Shown: piece after piece, positions 9,081 to 18,551 of the stretch
Numbering within the stretch: the first letter of the stretch is position 1
Layout of the letters: the number at the start of each line of letters is the position of its first letter
Origin: Bacteroidota bacterium
Lineage (GTDB): Bacteria > Bacteroidota > Bacteroidia > B-17B0 > Aurantibacillaceae
Direction: 5' to 3'
DNA length: 43,893 nt
NCBI GenBank assembly: GCA_947450025.1
Contig: CANFTW010000019.1
Span: 1 to 43,893 of the forward strand
Made by a program: the position numbers and the translations under genes
The notes under the pieces: generated by a model
The model's database searches: none
What the model was told of the DNA's origin: nothing
What the model saw: only the letters and a program-made list of their open reading frames with translations

Positions 9081-9113
9081 AAAAAGCCTTTTTGCTATGC
9101 AAAAAGGCTTTTT
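9081..9113. terminator. Bidirectional terminator downstream of trxA
   Basis: A perfect 15-base inverted repeat (9081-9095 and 9099-9113) with a 3-base loop carries A and T runs on both flanks. It lies 18 bases beyond the trxA stop on the minus strand and also insulates the small gene on the other side. Confidence 0.92.
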
Positions 9114-9130
9114 TTATAGTTACGACAAGT

Positions 9131-9448
9131 TTACATATGAGAGTCTAACTTCCCAGCTAAGATGTTTTTAGCAGCAACACCTACATGTTTTTCAACAACT
9201 TCTCCATTTTTGAAGAATAATAATGTAGGGATATTTCTGATTCCGTATTTAGCAGAAATACCAGAGTTGTTATCAACATTTACTTTTCCTACTACTGCTT
9301 TTCCAGCATATTCTGTAGAAAGCTCTTCAACAACTGGACCTACCATACGGCAAGGTCCACACCACTCTGCCCAAAAATCCACTAATACCGGTTTGTCTGA
9401 TTTCAATACTAACTCTTCGAAGTTTGCATCTGTTATTTCTAATGCCAT
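9131..9448 (-). CDS. trxA: Thioredoxin
   Basis: This is a general cytoplasmic disulfide reductase of 105 residues, the usual thioredoxin length. The active site is W29-C30-G31-P32-C33, the buried aspartate is in VLVDFWAEW (D24), and the cis-proline is P74 (RNIPTLLFF). There is no signal peptide. The ATG follows an A/T-rich leader without a Shine-Dalgarno sequence. It is a single gene between the upstream giant PKD gene on the same strand and a strong terminator. Confidence 0.96.
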   Translation of the reverse strand: MALEITDANFEELVLKSDKPVLVDFWAEWCGPCRMVGPVVEELSTEYAGKAVVGKVNVDNNSGISAKYGIRNIPTLLFFKNGEVVEKHVGVAAKNILAGKLDSHM

Positions 9449-9551
9449 TTTATTTTGTTTTTAAGGTTTATAATTTTCGAATTACTAAGGTAACTTGGTT
9501 ACTTAAATTAATCAAACTTTAAACCAAATAGTTTTCCATGCCTTTTTGACA

Positions 9552-12500
9552 TTATTTTAATAACGTCACATGACCAATCATATCATGATGTTGCTTTAAA
9601 ACATCAACCACCTGAGCTTTCCAAACATAAACATCTTGTTTTGTACTTTCAGCATCACCTTTTCCATTAACACTGCCATCCCAGCCATTATTGATGTCAT
9701 CACTCTCAAATATTAAATTTCCCCAACGGTCAAAAACTTGCATTTTAAACTCTTTTATACCGACACCTTCAGCCTTAAATCCATCATTTAATCCATCGCT
9801 ATTAGGAGTGAAAGCATTAGGGATATAAATGGCATACGCGGGATTAATTCGAACTATTTTTATGATAGAATCTCTACAACCATAGGTGTTTTTTACAAGC
9901 TGCATTATTGACACTGTCTTGGCATCATTCGTATTAAAGGTATGATTAAAGTCTCTTGTAGTTTTTATAGTTCCATCATCAAATATGTATTTTACTGTGC
10001 TAGCTCCCACTGATTGATCTTGAACTTCAATAAGCGGCGTGGTAATTTCAACCTCAGAAGGCGTCACCATGAAATCAGCAATAGGTGTTGGATAAACATG
10101 AACTAAATTAGGAAGGATTGAACTACTAATACAGCCACTATCTGATACTACTTTTAAAGTAACTTGATAAATTCCTGTTGAATAACAATGTGTCGGATTT
10201 AAAGAATAATCAGGTGCACTATTATCTCCAAAAATCCATTGATTAGTGACAATATTTCCATTTCCGATAGTTGATTGATTGATAAAATTAACACACAGAA
10301 CAGGACAACCTATATTGTTTTGAGCGGTAAATACAGCCGAAGGTGTCGCATTGACATAAACTGATTTTATAATAGTATTTACGCAACCATACTGTGTTTG
10401 CACTTCTAATTTCACACCATAATTTCCAACTTGTGTGTAATTATAAAAAGGATTTGGTTGGTTATTATCAATCAAATTATCCCCATTAAAATCCCAGAAA
10501 TATGACGTAATCAATCCATCTGCACTAGTTGATAAATTAGTAAATGATGTGTTTGAAGGCATACAAGTGGATGGTGCAGAAAAATTTGCAACTGGATTAA
10601 AATGAACCACAACTGGACCTATGTTTTGATTGATGCAATTATTGTTAGAAATTGCGACTAATCTACTTTGTTGGTTACCAGCATTTAAATAAACAAAACT
10701 AGGATTAGCTGTAGAATCATCTATGATTCCATTATTTTCAAAATCCCAACGATATTTAATAATAGATCCCGAAATAATAGAACTTTGATTATTAAATTGA
10801 GTGGCCTGATTTAAACATGTTGTGGTTGATTGGAAATTGACAATTGGTTTTGGATGCACTATCACATTTTGAGAAATTGAATTTGAACAATTATGGTCAC
10901 TCGTAGCTGTTAATGTTGCATTATAAGTTCCGTAAGATAAATAAGTATGCGACACATTTGAGCCAAGTAAATTGCTATTGTCACCAAATAACCAATTAAA
11001 CGATGTTATTTGGCCGCTAATAATAGTCGATTGATTGGTAAATGTTGTTGCGCTTCCCTGACAAACTGGAATAGTTATAAATTGGACAATAGGTTTTGGG
11101 AACACTGTCACGGTCATGGAATATTGAGCTATGCAATTTAAATCAGAAATTGCTTGTAATTGAGTCGTATAGGTTCCTGGAAAAGTAAATAAATATCCTA
11201 CTGTTTGATTAGTATTATCCGTGATGCCATCAGATGTAAAATCCCACATATAATTTGAAATGCTACCGGAGGAGATTGTTGAAGTATTTACATAATTAGT
11301 AATATTTCCTTCACAAACATTATTAGCCGTAAATAATACATTAGGCAATGGGTTAACCGTTACTGTTTGAGTGATTGTGTTACTGCAATTAGCATTTGTT
11401 GTAATGTTTAACGTCACATTAAATGTTCCTGAATTTAAATATTGATGAGTTGGTTGTGATTGAGCTGACTGACCTCCATCACCGAACTGCCAACTAGCAG
11501 AAGTTATAAAGCCTCCAATAATCGATGATGAATTTGTAAAGGAAGTTATTCCATTTAAACAAACCGTATTAGCATTAAAGGCAACTATAGGAAGTGGATT
11601 AATGGTAACAGGAACAACAGCTGTATCAATACAACCCATATTACTTGTGACTACCAACTGAACATTATAAGTTCCGATGTTAGTATAATTATTAAATCCA
11701 TTTTGTGAACTTGATAAATTACCATCTCCATAAATCCAACTGCTCGATGAAATGGACCCGCTGGTAATATTACTGGTGTTAATGTATGAAATAGTATGCG
11801 TACAAGCGGATGTTTGGTTCGTGATAAAATTAGCTATAGGTTTTGGGAATGCGTTTAACATATAGGTTAAGGTAGGGCCTGGACAACCTGTAACAGTGGT
11901 TAAATTTAAAATATATAAGCCTGGTAACCCTGTCGTGATAGTTTGGCCAGTAGTAGTCGTTGCATTGGGAAGTGTCCAATTATAAGAAGCAAAGCCAAGT
12001 GGCGCATTTAATTGTACTAAAGAACCTTGACATAATATTCCACTTTGTCCAATATTAAAATCAATACAACTTGCATCAATATAAGCATAGGCATAATGAC
12101 CACCTAAAGCACAATCATAAGTCGTAAAACGAATCGTTACATTTTGTCCAATATAATTGGTTAAATCCACGCTCACGCTTGACCATGGTTTATAAACTAC
12201 ATTTGCACAATTTATAGAATTAATAAAGCCTGGTATATTTTGACCAGCTGCAACGTTATAATAAGTACATGGAATTTGTGTGCCATTTGAATCTAACATT
12301 TCAATTTCAAATTTTGGCTGGTCAGACAAAGCATGCCCTGGATCTTCAAAAACAACTGCATATTTGTAGGTAAAATTAGCATTGGCAGCGGTTACATTAA
12401 ATGTTTGCTCAAGTCTATCCGCTATTCCTCCAGTACTATTATTCCCCAATTTTACTGAAAAATTTCCTCCTACAGCTATAATAGGGAATCCGCCACAAGC

Positions 12501-12899
12501 ATCGACACCCGCACCTGAAGTGACAACTTGTGCGCCACCATTCACTTGGCAGCAACCTAAAGAATTATATAATGGATTATATCCTGAAGTTAAATTCCAA
12601 CCGTTTAGATTTCCGGACTCGAAATCCATATTTATACAAGCTTGTTGGGGAGTAGGGTTTGTACTTGGAATACGCTGATGTGGAAAATAGGTATCCTGAA
12701 TATATTGATGTTGTTGTGATGTAATGAATTCAGACAACTCATTACTGGATGTGTGATTAGACCAAAAAAAGTTAGTCCATTGTTGTTTATTAAAACCTGC
12801 TAAACTATCAATCAGAGAGTTTGAGTTGGTAGTTTGCGAAATCATCTCTGGACGGATTAAAATCGCCAGTAAAACTGCGGTTAGTAATTTTGTTTTCAT
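9552..12899 (-). CDS. Large secreted PKD-repeat protein with T9SS type-B C-terminal domain
   Basis: This 1115-residue cell-surface or secreted protein has a signal peptide (1-22) and a jelly-roll domain of the MAM or carbohydrate-binding type (about 88-282, starting CINMDFESGNLNGW). A short Ig-like domain (about 283-352) and eight PKD repeats of about 82-86 residues (about 353-1020) follow. Most repeats have a cysteine after the first strand, an FTNxS motif, W-x-FGD or W-DF in the middle and a second cysteine near the end. The last 90 residues start IPNAFTPNSDGLND and contain VFDRWGNLIF, the gliding-motility-associated type-B sorting domain recognised by the type IX secretion system. Adhesion or polymer binding is likely. 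No catalytic domain is visible, and no secretion genes are nearby. Confidence 0.9.
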   Translation of the reverse strand: MKTKLLTAVLLAILIRPEMISQTTNSNSLIDSLAGFNKQQWTNFFWSNHTSSNELSEFITSQQHQYIQDTYFPHQRIPSTNPTPQQACINMDFESGNLNGWNLTSGYNPLYNSLGCCQVNGGAQVVTSGAGVDACGGFPIIAVGGNFSVKLGNNSTGGIADRLEQTFNVTAANANFTYKYAVVFEDPGHALSDQPKFEIEMLDSNGTQIPCTYYNVAAGQNIPGFINSINCANVVYKPWSSVSVDLTNYIGQNVTIRFTTYDCALGGHYAYAYIDASCIDFNIGQSGILCQGSLVQLNAPLGFASYNWTLPNATTTTGQTITTGLPGLYILNLTTVTGCPGPTLTYMLNAFPKPIANFITNQTSACTHTISYINTSNITSGSISSSSWIYGDGNLSSSQNGFNNYTNIGTYNVQLVVTSNMGCIDTAVVPVTINPLPIVAFNANTVCLNGITSFTNSSSIIGGFITSASWQFGDGGQSAQSQPTHQYLNSGTFNVTLNITTNANCSNTITQTVTVNPLPNVLFTANNVCEGNITNYVNTSTISSGSISNYMWDFTSDGITDNTNQTVGYLFTFPGTYTTQLQAISDLNCIAQYSMTVTVFPKPIVQFITIPVCQGSATTFTNQSTIISGQITSFNWLFGDNSNLLGSNVSHTYLSYGTYNATLTATSDHNCSNSISQNVIVHPKPIVNFQSTTTCLNQATQFNNQSSIISGSIIKYRWDFENNGIIDDSTANPSFVYLNAGNQQSRLVAISNNNCINQNIGPVVVHFNPVANFSAPSTCMPSNTSFTNLSTSADGLITSYFWDFNGDNLIDNNQPNPFYNYTQVGNYGVKLEVQTQYGCVNTIIKSVYVNATPSAVFTAQNNIGCPVLCVNFINQSTIGNGNIVTNQWIFGDNSAPDYSLNPTHCYSTGIYQVTLKVVSDSGCISSSILPNLVHVYPTPIADFMVTPSEVEITTPLIEVQDQSVGASTVKYIFDDGTIKTTRDFNHTFNTNDAKTVSIMQLVKNTYGCRDSIIKIVRINPAYAIYIPNAFTPNSDGLNDGFKAEGVGIKEFKMQVFDRWGNLIFESDDINNGWDGSVNGKGDAESTKQDVYVWKAQVVDVLKQHHDMIGHVTLLK

Positions 12900-13135
12900 A
12901 ACAAGTAGGTTTTGAAGAGTTTGTAATTGATTTCATGCTTTTTGTTTTTTGTTGTTTAACGCAATACGTTCAATCCTACTTGTAATAATGAATTATCGGG
13001 GTTAGTAGAGTTTTATCATACTGCTTGTCAATTAATTTAATTAAGTTAATACTCTAGAGAATTATTGAACAGTTTATTCAACTTGCTAGATTGTACGGTC
13101 AATAATGATAAAGGTTATCTTTTTTTGAAGAATTG

Positions 13136-13160
13136 TTATTAACTAAAGTTCAGTTAATAA
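13136..13160. repeat. Inverted repeat in the gap between PKD and flippase genes
   Basis: A perfect 9-base inverted repeat TTATTAACT / AGTTAATAA (13136-13144 and 13152-13160) has a 7-base loop. It lies in the 294-base gap between the two minus-strand genes. It has no T run on either side, so an operator or weak mRNA hairpin is as likely as a terminator. Nothing else is recognisable in the gap, and no exact -7 box for the PKD gene is seen. Confidence 0.35.
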
Positions 13161-13193
13161 TTTAATGTATATACTTCATCGATTTAGGACAGA

Positions 13194-14441
13194 TTAACTG
13201 TTTTTTAGTAAGCCGAAATCTTTCCTAAATCTCAATAAATCTATTATACTAAATTTATTTTCACGCATAAACATCACTACTAAAATACTAGCGGCAACGA
13301 AATATGAAATAATAGTTGAGTAACAAGCCCCTAAAAGCTGGTAACGAGATACAAAATAATGACTTGTGCATAGAGTTGCTAATAAACCAAAGCCATTAGC
13401 GGTTAATAATATTTTTTGCTTCCCTAATCCTGCAAAATAGTGACTAATAATTGTAGCGAAACTAATGCATAAAACTCCTGGTGATAAATACAACATCACC
13501 GTTTTAACATGTATAAAATCTTCTCCCAATAAATACACAAAAAACTCACGAGGAATAAAATATAACACCATTACACAACTAACACTTAGTAAAAAACAAA
13601 TTTTAGCAAGAAGTAATGTGATGCGAGCATCATTTGAAGAGTTCTTTGAATTAGCGATGTAGGTAAGTATAATAGGAGAAACACTCCCACTGATAATCCA
13701 AACAGATTCAATTAGCGTAGATGACCTTGCAAAAACTCCTACTAAAATAGTATTACCAAGTAAATAAAAGTTAAATCGATTACTTAAAATATGACACAGA
13801 TTTGCGAGCTGATTAAAGAACCCATTTTTAAAAATAAGTTTAGAATCAAATGCTAAAATAGGATGAGATTGATTTTTAAAAATACGCCACAAATAGGAGC
13901 TTGAAAACAAAATGGCAACAATAAAAGAAACATACAATGCAATTACATAGCTATTTATGGTCTTTAATTTAAATCCAAATAGAGTTAAACAAAGTGTGAG
14001 AAGCAATAAAGTGGGTTGTAAAAAATTTAGAAAATTATATTCTTTAATCTTTTCTTTAGACAAAATAATTACCATGTGGAAAGAATGAAGGATAATGATA
14101 AACGACAAAATAGATAAATGTATTCTTCCTTCACTTGTTCCAATATCAAAACAATAAAACATGACTCCCATCACTACTGAACACAGCAGAGTACAAATTA
14201 ATGTCCAGATGATTCCGGATACATATATTTTTTTTAAAGAAAATTTAGGAATAAAGTAAACAAGCGCATAGCCAGTATAAATTTCATTAATAATTTGGAT
14301 AATGGCTATGTCAAGTATTAATAAACTGAGTTTGCCGCTCACATCACTTCCTAATTGTTTTGATGAAACTAATAAAATAGCTAGATTGACTAATGCGACA
14401 AAACCCTTAGTAAACAAAGTAGATATGATATTTTTAAGCAA
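13194..14441 (-). CDS. Wzx-like oligosaccharide flippase
   Basis: This 415-residue membrane protein has about twelve hydrophobic helices in the pattern of the polysaccharide flippase/transporter family (MOP superfamily). These proteins move undecaprenyl-linked glycan units across the inner membrane. The N-terminus (TLFTKGFVALVNLAILLVSS) and a central charged loop before residue 200 fit the family. It is divergent from an FkbM methyltransferase and a GT9 glycosyltransferase, with 104 bases between the starts, so the three may form a small surface glycan module. There is no adjacent polymerase, and the substrate cannot be told. The identification rests on topology and weak similarity rather than a diagnostic motif. 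Confidence 0.75.
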   Translation of the reverse strand: MLKNIISTLFTKGFVALVNLAILLVSSKQLGSDVSGKLSLLILDIAIIQIINEIYTGYALVYFIPKFSLKKIYVSGIIWTLICTLLCSVVMGVMFYCFDIGTSEGRIHLSILSFIIILHSFHMVIILSKEKIKEYNFLNFLQPTLLLLTLCLTLFGFKLKTINSYVIALYVSFIVAILFSSSYLWRIFKNQSHPILAFDSKLIFKNGFFNQLANLCHILSNRFNFYLLGNTILVGVFARSSTLIESVWIISGSVSPIILTYIANSKNSSNDARITLLLAKICFLLSVSCVMVLYFIPREFFVYLLGEDFIHVKTVMLYLSPGVLCISFATIISHYFAGLGKQKILLTANGFGLLATLCTSHYFVSRYQLLGACYSTIISYFVAASILVVMFMRENKFSIIDLLRFRKDFGLLKNS

Positions 14442-14545
14442 GTTAAATAAATTTATTAAAGCACTAAAAATATGAATTTTTCGTGGACTTGTTACATAAC
14501 CGTAAAATTTGCTTTATATTGTATCCATATTATTTTTAGTAGAAA

Positions 14546-15388
14546 TTGAGACAATTTATAAAAAGTATATTATTAGTTATAGCGCCTAGTTTTATCAAAA
14601 AACGCGTGTTTGCGTATTATCAAACTTTAAATTGGAAAACTCTCTCTCGTTCAGAGTTTGATGCAGAGTTATTGCTTTTAGAATTTTTATTAACTAAGGA
14701 TTCTATATTTTTTGATATTGGAACTAATAAAGGCGAATATGCCTATTATGCCGAAAAACTAATCCAACCAAAAAACATCTATTTATTTGAGCCTGAAAAA
14801 ATCCTCAATAAACAATTAAAAGCCATATTTAGTCATTGTAAAGTAAATAACGTTGCTTTATCTGATAATAAAGGAACACATCAATTTAAAATCCCAGTGA
14901 TTAATGGTGTAATGGACAATTGCTTGAGTTCATTAGAAGTTGATAATCAAGAAGACAACGAAACTGAAGCAATTATTTACGAAGTAAAAACGGACACTTT
15001 AGATAACTTTACTTCAGAAAAAAAACTCATTCCTGATGTCATAAAAATTGATGTAGAAGGTCACGAACTATCTGTTTTAAAAGGAGCAGAAATGTATATT
15101 TCAAATTATCACCCTACCCTGATTATTGAAATCGAACAAAGACATCATAAAAATATAAATATTGAAAGTGTTTTTGAATCATTTAAAGTAAAAGGATACA
15201 AATGTTATTATTATTCAAAAAAACAATCTCAATTGTTTTCATATGAGAATAAAACACACTTAACAAACACTAAAGATTACTTTGGAAAAAGAGACTATAT
15301 TAATAATTACATCTTCATTCATCAGTCAAACAAAACTATTCAGTCCATTGAGTTAATTAACGCCTGTATTTTAGAAAAAATCAAGTGA
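14546..15388 (+). CDS. FkbM-family methyltransferase
   Basis: This 280-residue SAM-dependent methyltransferase belongs to the FkbM family, which often O-methylates sugars in surface glycans. The SAM-binding loop is FFDIGTNKGEY (about 55-65), the acidic ribose-binding strand is YLFEPE (E82), and the family signature is VIKIDVEGHELSVLKG (165-180). The frame has no ATG before about residue 123 and is closed by a TAG just upstream, so TTG at 14546 is the likely start. A near-consensus -7 box (TAAAATTTG, one base too long) lies about 40 bases upstream. The stop overlaps the next gene (GTGA), so the two are translationally coupled. The N-terminus is hydrophobic and may touch the membrane. Confidence 0.85.
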   Translation: MRQFIKSILLVIAPSFIKKRVFAYYQTLNWKTLSRSEFDAELLLLEFLLTKDSIFFDIGTNKGEYAYYAEKLIQPKNIYLFEPEKILNKQLKAIFSHCKVNNVALSDNKGTHQFKIPVINGVMDNCLSSLEVDNQEDNETEAIIYEVKTDTLDNFTSEKKLIPDVIKIDVEGHELSVLKGAEMYISNYHPTLIIEIEQRHHKNINIESVFESFKVKGYKCYYYSKKQSQLFSYENKTHLTNTKDYFGKRDYINNYIFIHQSNKTIQSIELINACILEKIK

Positions 15389-16410
15389 GTTCAAATACAC
15401 ATAAACAAGGATTAGTGTTTTTTTCGGCAGGTGTTGGAGATGCAATATTGCTTGTGCCATTGGTTAATGAACTTAAAAAATCTGGCTACAAAGTCACAGG
15501 CTTATTTACATCTCAATATGATTGTGAATCTATTTTCGAAAACACAAAGTTGTTTGATGAAATTGAGGTTAAAAAAAATAAATTATCACTCATCCTATTT
15601 TCTATTTTTAATTTCAGGAAATTTGATTCCGTATTTTTAAATCATTTTTCATATAGTAAATCGCATCTAATTTTATCATCCGTGTTTGGTAAACACATTT
15701 ATACAAATTACAAAGAATTCACCGCTGCACAAAGTTCTCATTCCATTCACTTTATAGAACCTAAAGTGAATACACATGATGCTTTACAACATTTATTGTT
15801 ATTCAATTCAAAGGCTAGCTTACAAGATTTAGACTTTAATATAAATTACAAACCTCAACAAAACAATCCATTTAAGCTTCCATCAAACTATATTGTTGTT
15901 CAAGCTAGTTCAGCAAATAATAAGGCGCCTTTCAAAAATTGGCCTTTTGAAAATTGGCTTCGTTTATTTAAACATCTTTCAAATACAACAATTGTATTAT
16001 TAGGAGATGCTACCGAAACTCATTTAAGTAACACCATCAATGCAAAAGATTATCCAAACGTGATTTCTTTAATTGGAAAAACCAGTTTAAACGAAGTAAT
16101 GGAAATCATTTATCACTCGAAGTATTACATTGGATTAGATAGTGGCTTAATGCACATGGCGGTTGCTTTAAACAAACCCACTTTCACTATCTGGGGCGCC
16201 TCAAATCCTAAATTGTATGGATATGATTGGATGGGAGCAAAACATAAAATTGTTTCATTAAACTTATCGTGTGCGCCATGCAGCTCATGGTTAAATGCTA
16301 ATACTAGCAGAGTATCAAACCCTTCTAAGTGTCCAGATTTCAAATGTATTAAAGGTATTTCGGTTGAAATGGTAACTAAAGAGTTAGATAGTTTTATAAA
16401 ACTTATTTAA
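15385..16410 (+). CDS. Glycosyltransferase family 9 (heptosyltransferase-like)
   Basis: This 341-residue GT-B glycosyltransferase is of the ADP-heptose:LPS heptosyltransferase type. The N-terminal nucleotide-fold opening LVFFSAGVGDAILLVPLVNEL (about 10-30) carries the G-x-GD motif. The C-terminal donor-binding part has KNWPFENWLRLFKHL (184-198), IVLLGD (203-208), and YIGLDSGLMHMAVALNKPTFTIWGASNP (about 248-275) with D252 and H257. The start is GTG, overlapping the FkbM stop by four bases. It converges on the GNAT gene, their ends overlapping by 8 bases. It most likely builds a cell-surface glycan; the sugar is not necessarily heptose. Confidence 0.85.
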   Translation: MSSNTHKQGLVFFSAGVGDAILLVPLVNELKKSGYKVTGLFTSQYDCESIFENTKLFDEIEVKKNKLSLILFSIFNFRKFDSVFLNHFSYSKSHLILSSVFGKHIYTNYKEFTAAQSSHSIHFIEPKVNTHDALQHLLLFNSKASLQDLDFNINYKPQQNNPFKLPSNYIVVQASSANNKAPFKNWPFENWLRLFKHLSNTTIVLLGDATETHLSNTINAKDYPNVISLIGKTSLNEVMEIIYHSKYYIGLDSGLMHMAVALNKPTFTIWGASNPKLYGYDWMGAKHKIVSLNLSCAPCSSWLNANTSRVSNPSKCPDFKCIKGISVEMVTKELDSFIKLI

Positions 16411-16840
16411 GTTCTTTTGTCATTAAATAATGTTGGATAATATTCCACAATTTAAAAGAAGTTTGTTTTACCTCATAGCCTTGACTTTTATAGAATTCTA
16501 ACGCATTTTCTCTTGCTTGTAATTCAATTGTTTTTAAACCAATTGCTTTAGCTTCTTCCTCCAATTTAGCAACGATTAATTTCCCTAAACCTTTTCCTTG
16601 ATATTTAGTATTGACTGCCATGTAACGTATTTGCCCTAACCCACTGCCATTATCTTGGAGGCGTCCGCAAGCAATAACATCTTCATCTTGTTCGATGAAG
16701 GCATTAATAGAACTTAATTCTAAATCATCCGTTGCCGTATCTTTAGGTTGATTCCAAGGTTTTCTTAAAATATCATAACGTAAATCAATAATGGCATCAA
16801 TTTGTTTTTGTGTATTGACTATTTGAACTTTATACATCAT
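16403..16840 (-). CDS. GNAT-family N-acetyltransferase
   Basis: This is a small soluble acetyl-CoA-dependent acyltransferase, 145-146 residues from the chosen start. The acetyl-CoA loop is visible as YQGKGLGKLIV (the Q/R-x-x-G-x-G motif), preceded by the strand GQIRYMAVN and followed by GLKTIELQARENALEFYKSQGYE, typical for the family. The frame extends eight codons further to an ATG at 16864, but that ATG lies inside the terminator hairpin of the upstream gene, so MMYKVQIVN at 16840 (or 16837) is preferred. The substrate is unknown. The 3' end overlaps the convergent glycosyltransferase by 8 bases. Confidence 0.8.
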   Translation of the reverse strand: MMYKVQIVNTQKQIDAIIDLRYDILRKPWNQPKDTATDDLELSSINAFIEQDEDVIACGRLQDNGSGLGQIRYMAVNTKYQGKGLGKLIVAKLEEEAKAIGLKTIELQARENALEFYKSQGYEVKQTSFKLWNIIQHYLMTKELK

Positions 16841-16849
16841 CCTTAATGA

Positions 16850-16882
16850 AAAAGTCCTACTCAAAAATTGAATAGGACTTTT
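16850..16882 (-). terminator. Terminator of the icd-nfu operon
   Basis: A 10-base perfect stem (16850-16859 with 16873-16882) with a 13-base loop is followed on the minus strand by a T run. It lies 20 bases after the nfu stop and immediately before the GNAT gene, so that gene needs its own promoter or readthrough. Confidence 0.75.
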
Positions 16883-16902
16883 ATGTTTGTTTTTTACAAT
16901 AA

Positions 16903-17142
16903 TTATATTCGAACTGCTTGAACTGATTTAATTTCAGGGACTGCCTTCATAATTGTTTCTTCTATACCTGCTTTCATAGTCATGTGACTCATGCTGCAAG
17001 TGCTACAAGCTCCTTTTAATTCAAGCATTGCTGTGTTTCCATCAACTACTTCAAGCAACTCCACATCGCCTCCATCAGCCTCTAAATAAGGTCGAATGGT
17101 TTTTAAAGCATCTTCTACTCTATCAAATAATTCTTGGCTCAT
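16903..17142 (-). CDS. nfu: NifU C-terminal domain Fe-S scaffold (Nfu)
   Basis: This 79-residue stand-alone Nfu domain carries and delivers [4Fe-4S] clusters. The cluster ligands C46 and C49 are in GACSTCSMSHMTMK, and the upstream motif IRPYLEADGGDVELLEV (16-32) is diagnostic. The length matches single-domain Nfu proteins. It begins three bases after the icd stop, so it is surely cotranscribed with isocitrate dehydrogenase, and it ends at a terminator. Pairing with a TCA-cycle gene suggests it may supply clusters to enzymes such as aconitase, which is inference. Confidence 0.92.
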   Translation of the reverse strand: MSQELFDRVEDALKTIRPYLEADGGDVELLEVVDGNTAMLELKGACSTCSMSHMTMKAGIEETIMKAVPEIKSVQAVRI

Positions 17143-17145
17143 TAA

Positions 17146-18375
17146 TTATTTCCCTAACTTCTTTTTTAAGTTTTGATCAATAGCATCTAAAAATTCTTCA
17201 GTATATAAGTAATGTTCGCCATGGTTAACTTTATTACCGTGAGCACATACTGCTAAATCTTTAGTCATTTTACCAGATTCAACTGTCTCCACACAAACTT
17301 GTTCTAAAGCTTGGCAAAAATTAATTAATTCTTGATTGTTATCTAATTTACCACGGAATTCCAAACCACGAGTCCAAGCAAAGATACTTGCAATTGGATT
17401 TGTAGAAGTTGGTTTACCATTTTGATGATCACGGAAGTGACGAGTTACAGTACCATGAGCTGCTTCAGCTTCCATAATAGTTCCATCTGGAGTAATTAAT
17501 ACAGATGTCATTAAACCTAATGAACCAAAGCCTTGAGCAACTGAATCAGACTGAACATCGCCGTCATAATTTTTACAAGCCCAAACAAAATTACCATTCC
17601 ATTTTAATGCAGAAGCAACCATATCATCAATTAAACGGTGTTCGTATACAATACCCGCTGCTTCGTATTTAGCTTTATAATCTGCTTGATAAATTTCTTC
17701 GAAAATATCTTTAAAACGACCATCGTATTTTTTTAAGATGGTGTTTTTAGTCGATAAATATAAAGGCCATTTTTTGTTTAATGCTACGTTAAAGCAAGAG
17801 TGAGCAAATCCGCGGATAGACTCTTCTACGTTATACATACCCATTGCAACACCTGCACCTTTAAATTGGAAGATTTCGTGTTCAATTACTTTTCCATCTT
17901 CTCCTTCAAATTTCATCGTTAATTTACCTTTTCCTGGTACGACGAAATCAGTTGCTTTGTATTGATCACCAAATGCATGACGACCAACAATAATTGGAGC
18001 TGTCCAGTTAGTCACTAAACGAGGTACGTTTTTACAAACGATTGGCTCACGGAAAACAGTACCATCTAAAATATTACGGATAGTTCCATTAGGAGACTTC
18101 CACATTTGTTTTAAGTTAAATTCTTTTACACGAGCCTCATCAGGTGTAATCGTAGCACATTTGATACCTACACCATATTTTTTAATCGCTTCTGCTGCAT
18201 CAATTGTTACTTGATCGTTTGTTTCATCACGATACTCCATTCCTAAGTCGTAGTATTTAATATCTACGTCCAAATAAGGGACAATTAATTTATCTTTAAT
18301 AAATTTCCAAATGATGCGAGTCATTTCATCACCATCTAATTCTACTACGGGGTTGGCTACTTTAATTTTGCTCAT
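17146..18375 (-). CDS. icd: NADP-dependent isocitrate dehydrogenase, eukaryote-like homodimeric type
   Basis: This enzyme oxidatively decarboxylates isocitrate to 2-oxoglutarate with NADP+. The 409-residue protein belongs to the type II subfamily of animal IDH1/IDH2 rather than the E. coli Icd type. Substrate-binding residues fall at the same numbers as in human IDH1: S94 and R100 in [11 protein letters not shown]109 in VFREPI, and R132 in [14 protein letters not shown]. The metal and cofactor part includes the conserved [25 protein letters not shown] stretch near 270-295 and [10 protein letters not shown] near 307. It is the first gene of an operon with nfu and has a full promoter upstream (18411-18441). 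Confidence 0.96.
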   Translation of the reverse strand: MSKIKVANPVVELDGDEMTRIIWKFIKDKLIVPYLDVDIKYYDLGMEYRDETNDQVTIDAAEAIKKYGVGIKCATITPDEARVKEFNLKQMWKSPNGTIRNILDGTVFREPIVCKNVPRLVTNWTAPIIVGRHAFGDQYKATDFVVPGKGKLTMKFEGEDGKVIEHEIFQFKGAGVAMGMYNVEESIRGFAHSCFNVALNKKWPLYLSTKNTILKKYDGRFKDIFEEIYQADYKAKYEAAGIVYEHRLIDDMVASALKWNGNFVWACKNYDGDVQSDSVAQGFGSLGLMTSVLITPDGTIMEAEAAHGTVTRHFRDHQNGKPTSTNPIASIFAWTRGLEFRGKLDNNQELINFCQALEQVCVETVESGKMTKDLAVCAHGNKVNHGEHYLYTEEFLDAIDQNLKKKLGK

Positions 18376-18410
18376 AATATTGTGTTGAAATTGGTTTAAA
18401 AAAAGTTAGC

Positions 18411-18441
18411 CAAATTTAGAAATATAATACGGCTGAACAAA
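18411..18441 (-). promoter_or_regulatory. Promoter of icd-nfu
   Basis: The minus strand has TTTG (18438-18441), a 19-base spacer and TAAATTTG (18411-18418), a full match to the Bacteroidota promoter consensus. The start point is near 18407, giving a leader of about 30 bases. Confidence 0.8.
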
Positions 18442-18551
18442 CAAATGTTTCAAAAAAAATAAGAAATAAAACCCATTATTATAATTACCTTTATTAAAAG
18501 CAAATACGCCATAGGATAATAGATTAATGATTATCTTAAAAGACTAAATAC

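Noticed and set aside
9162-9464. 100-residue open frame opposite trxA
   Set aside because: It is an antisense shadow of a well-identified thioredoxin gene with no promoter or recognisable features.
9485-9505. Inverted repeat in the trxA upstream region (GTAAC/GTTAC)
   Set aside because: The perfect arms are only five bases and the flanks have mismatches; this can arise by chance in A/T-rich DNA.
12382-12678. 98-residue open frame opposite the PKD gene
   Set aside because: It is a shadow of the repeat-rich coding sequence; composition follows the opposite strand's gene.
16841-16864. Upstream ATG of the GNAT gene
   Set aside because: It lies inside the terminator hairpin of the nfu gene, and the extra residues do not belong to the acetyltransferase fold.
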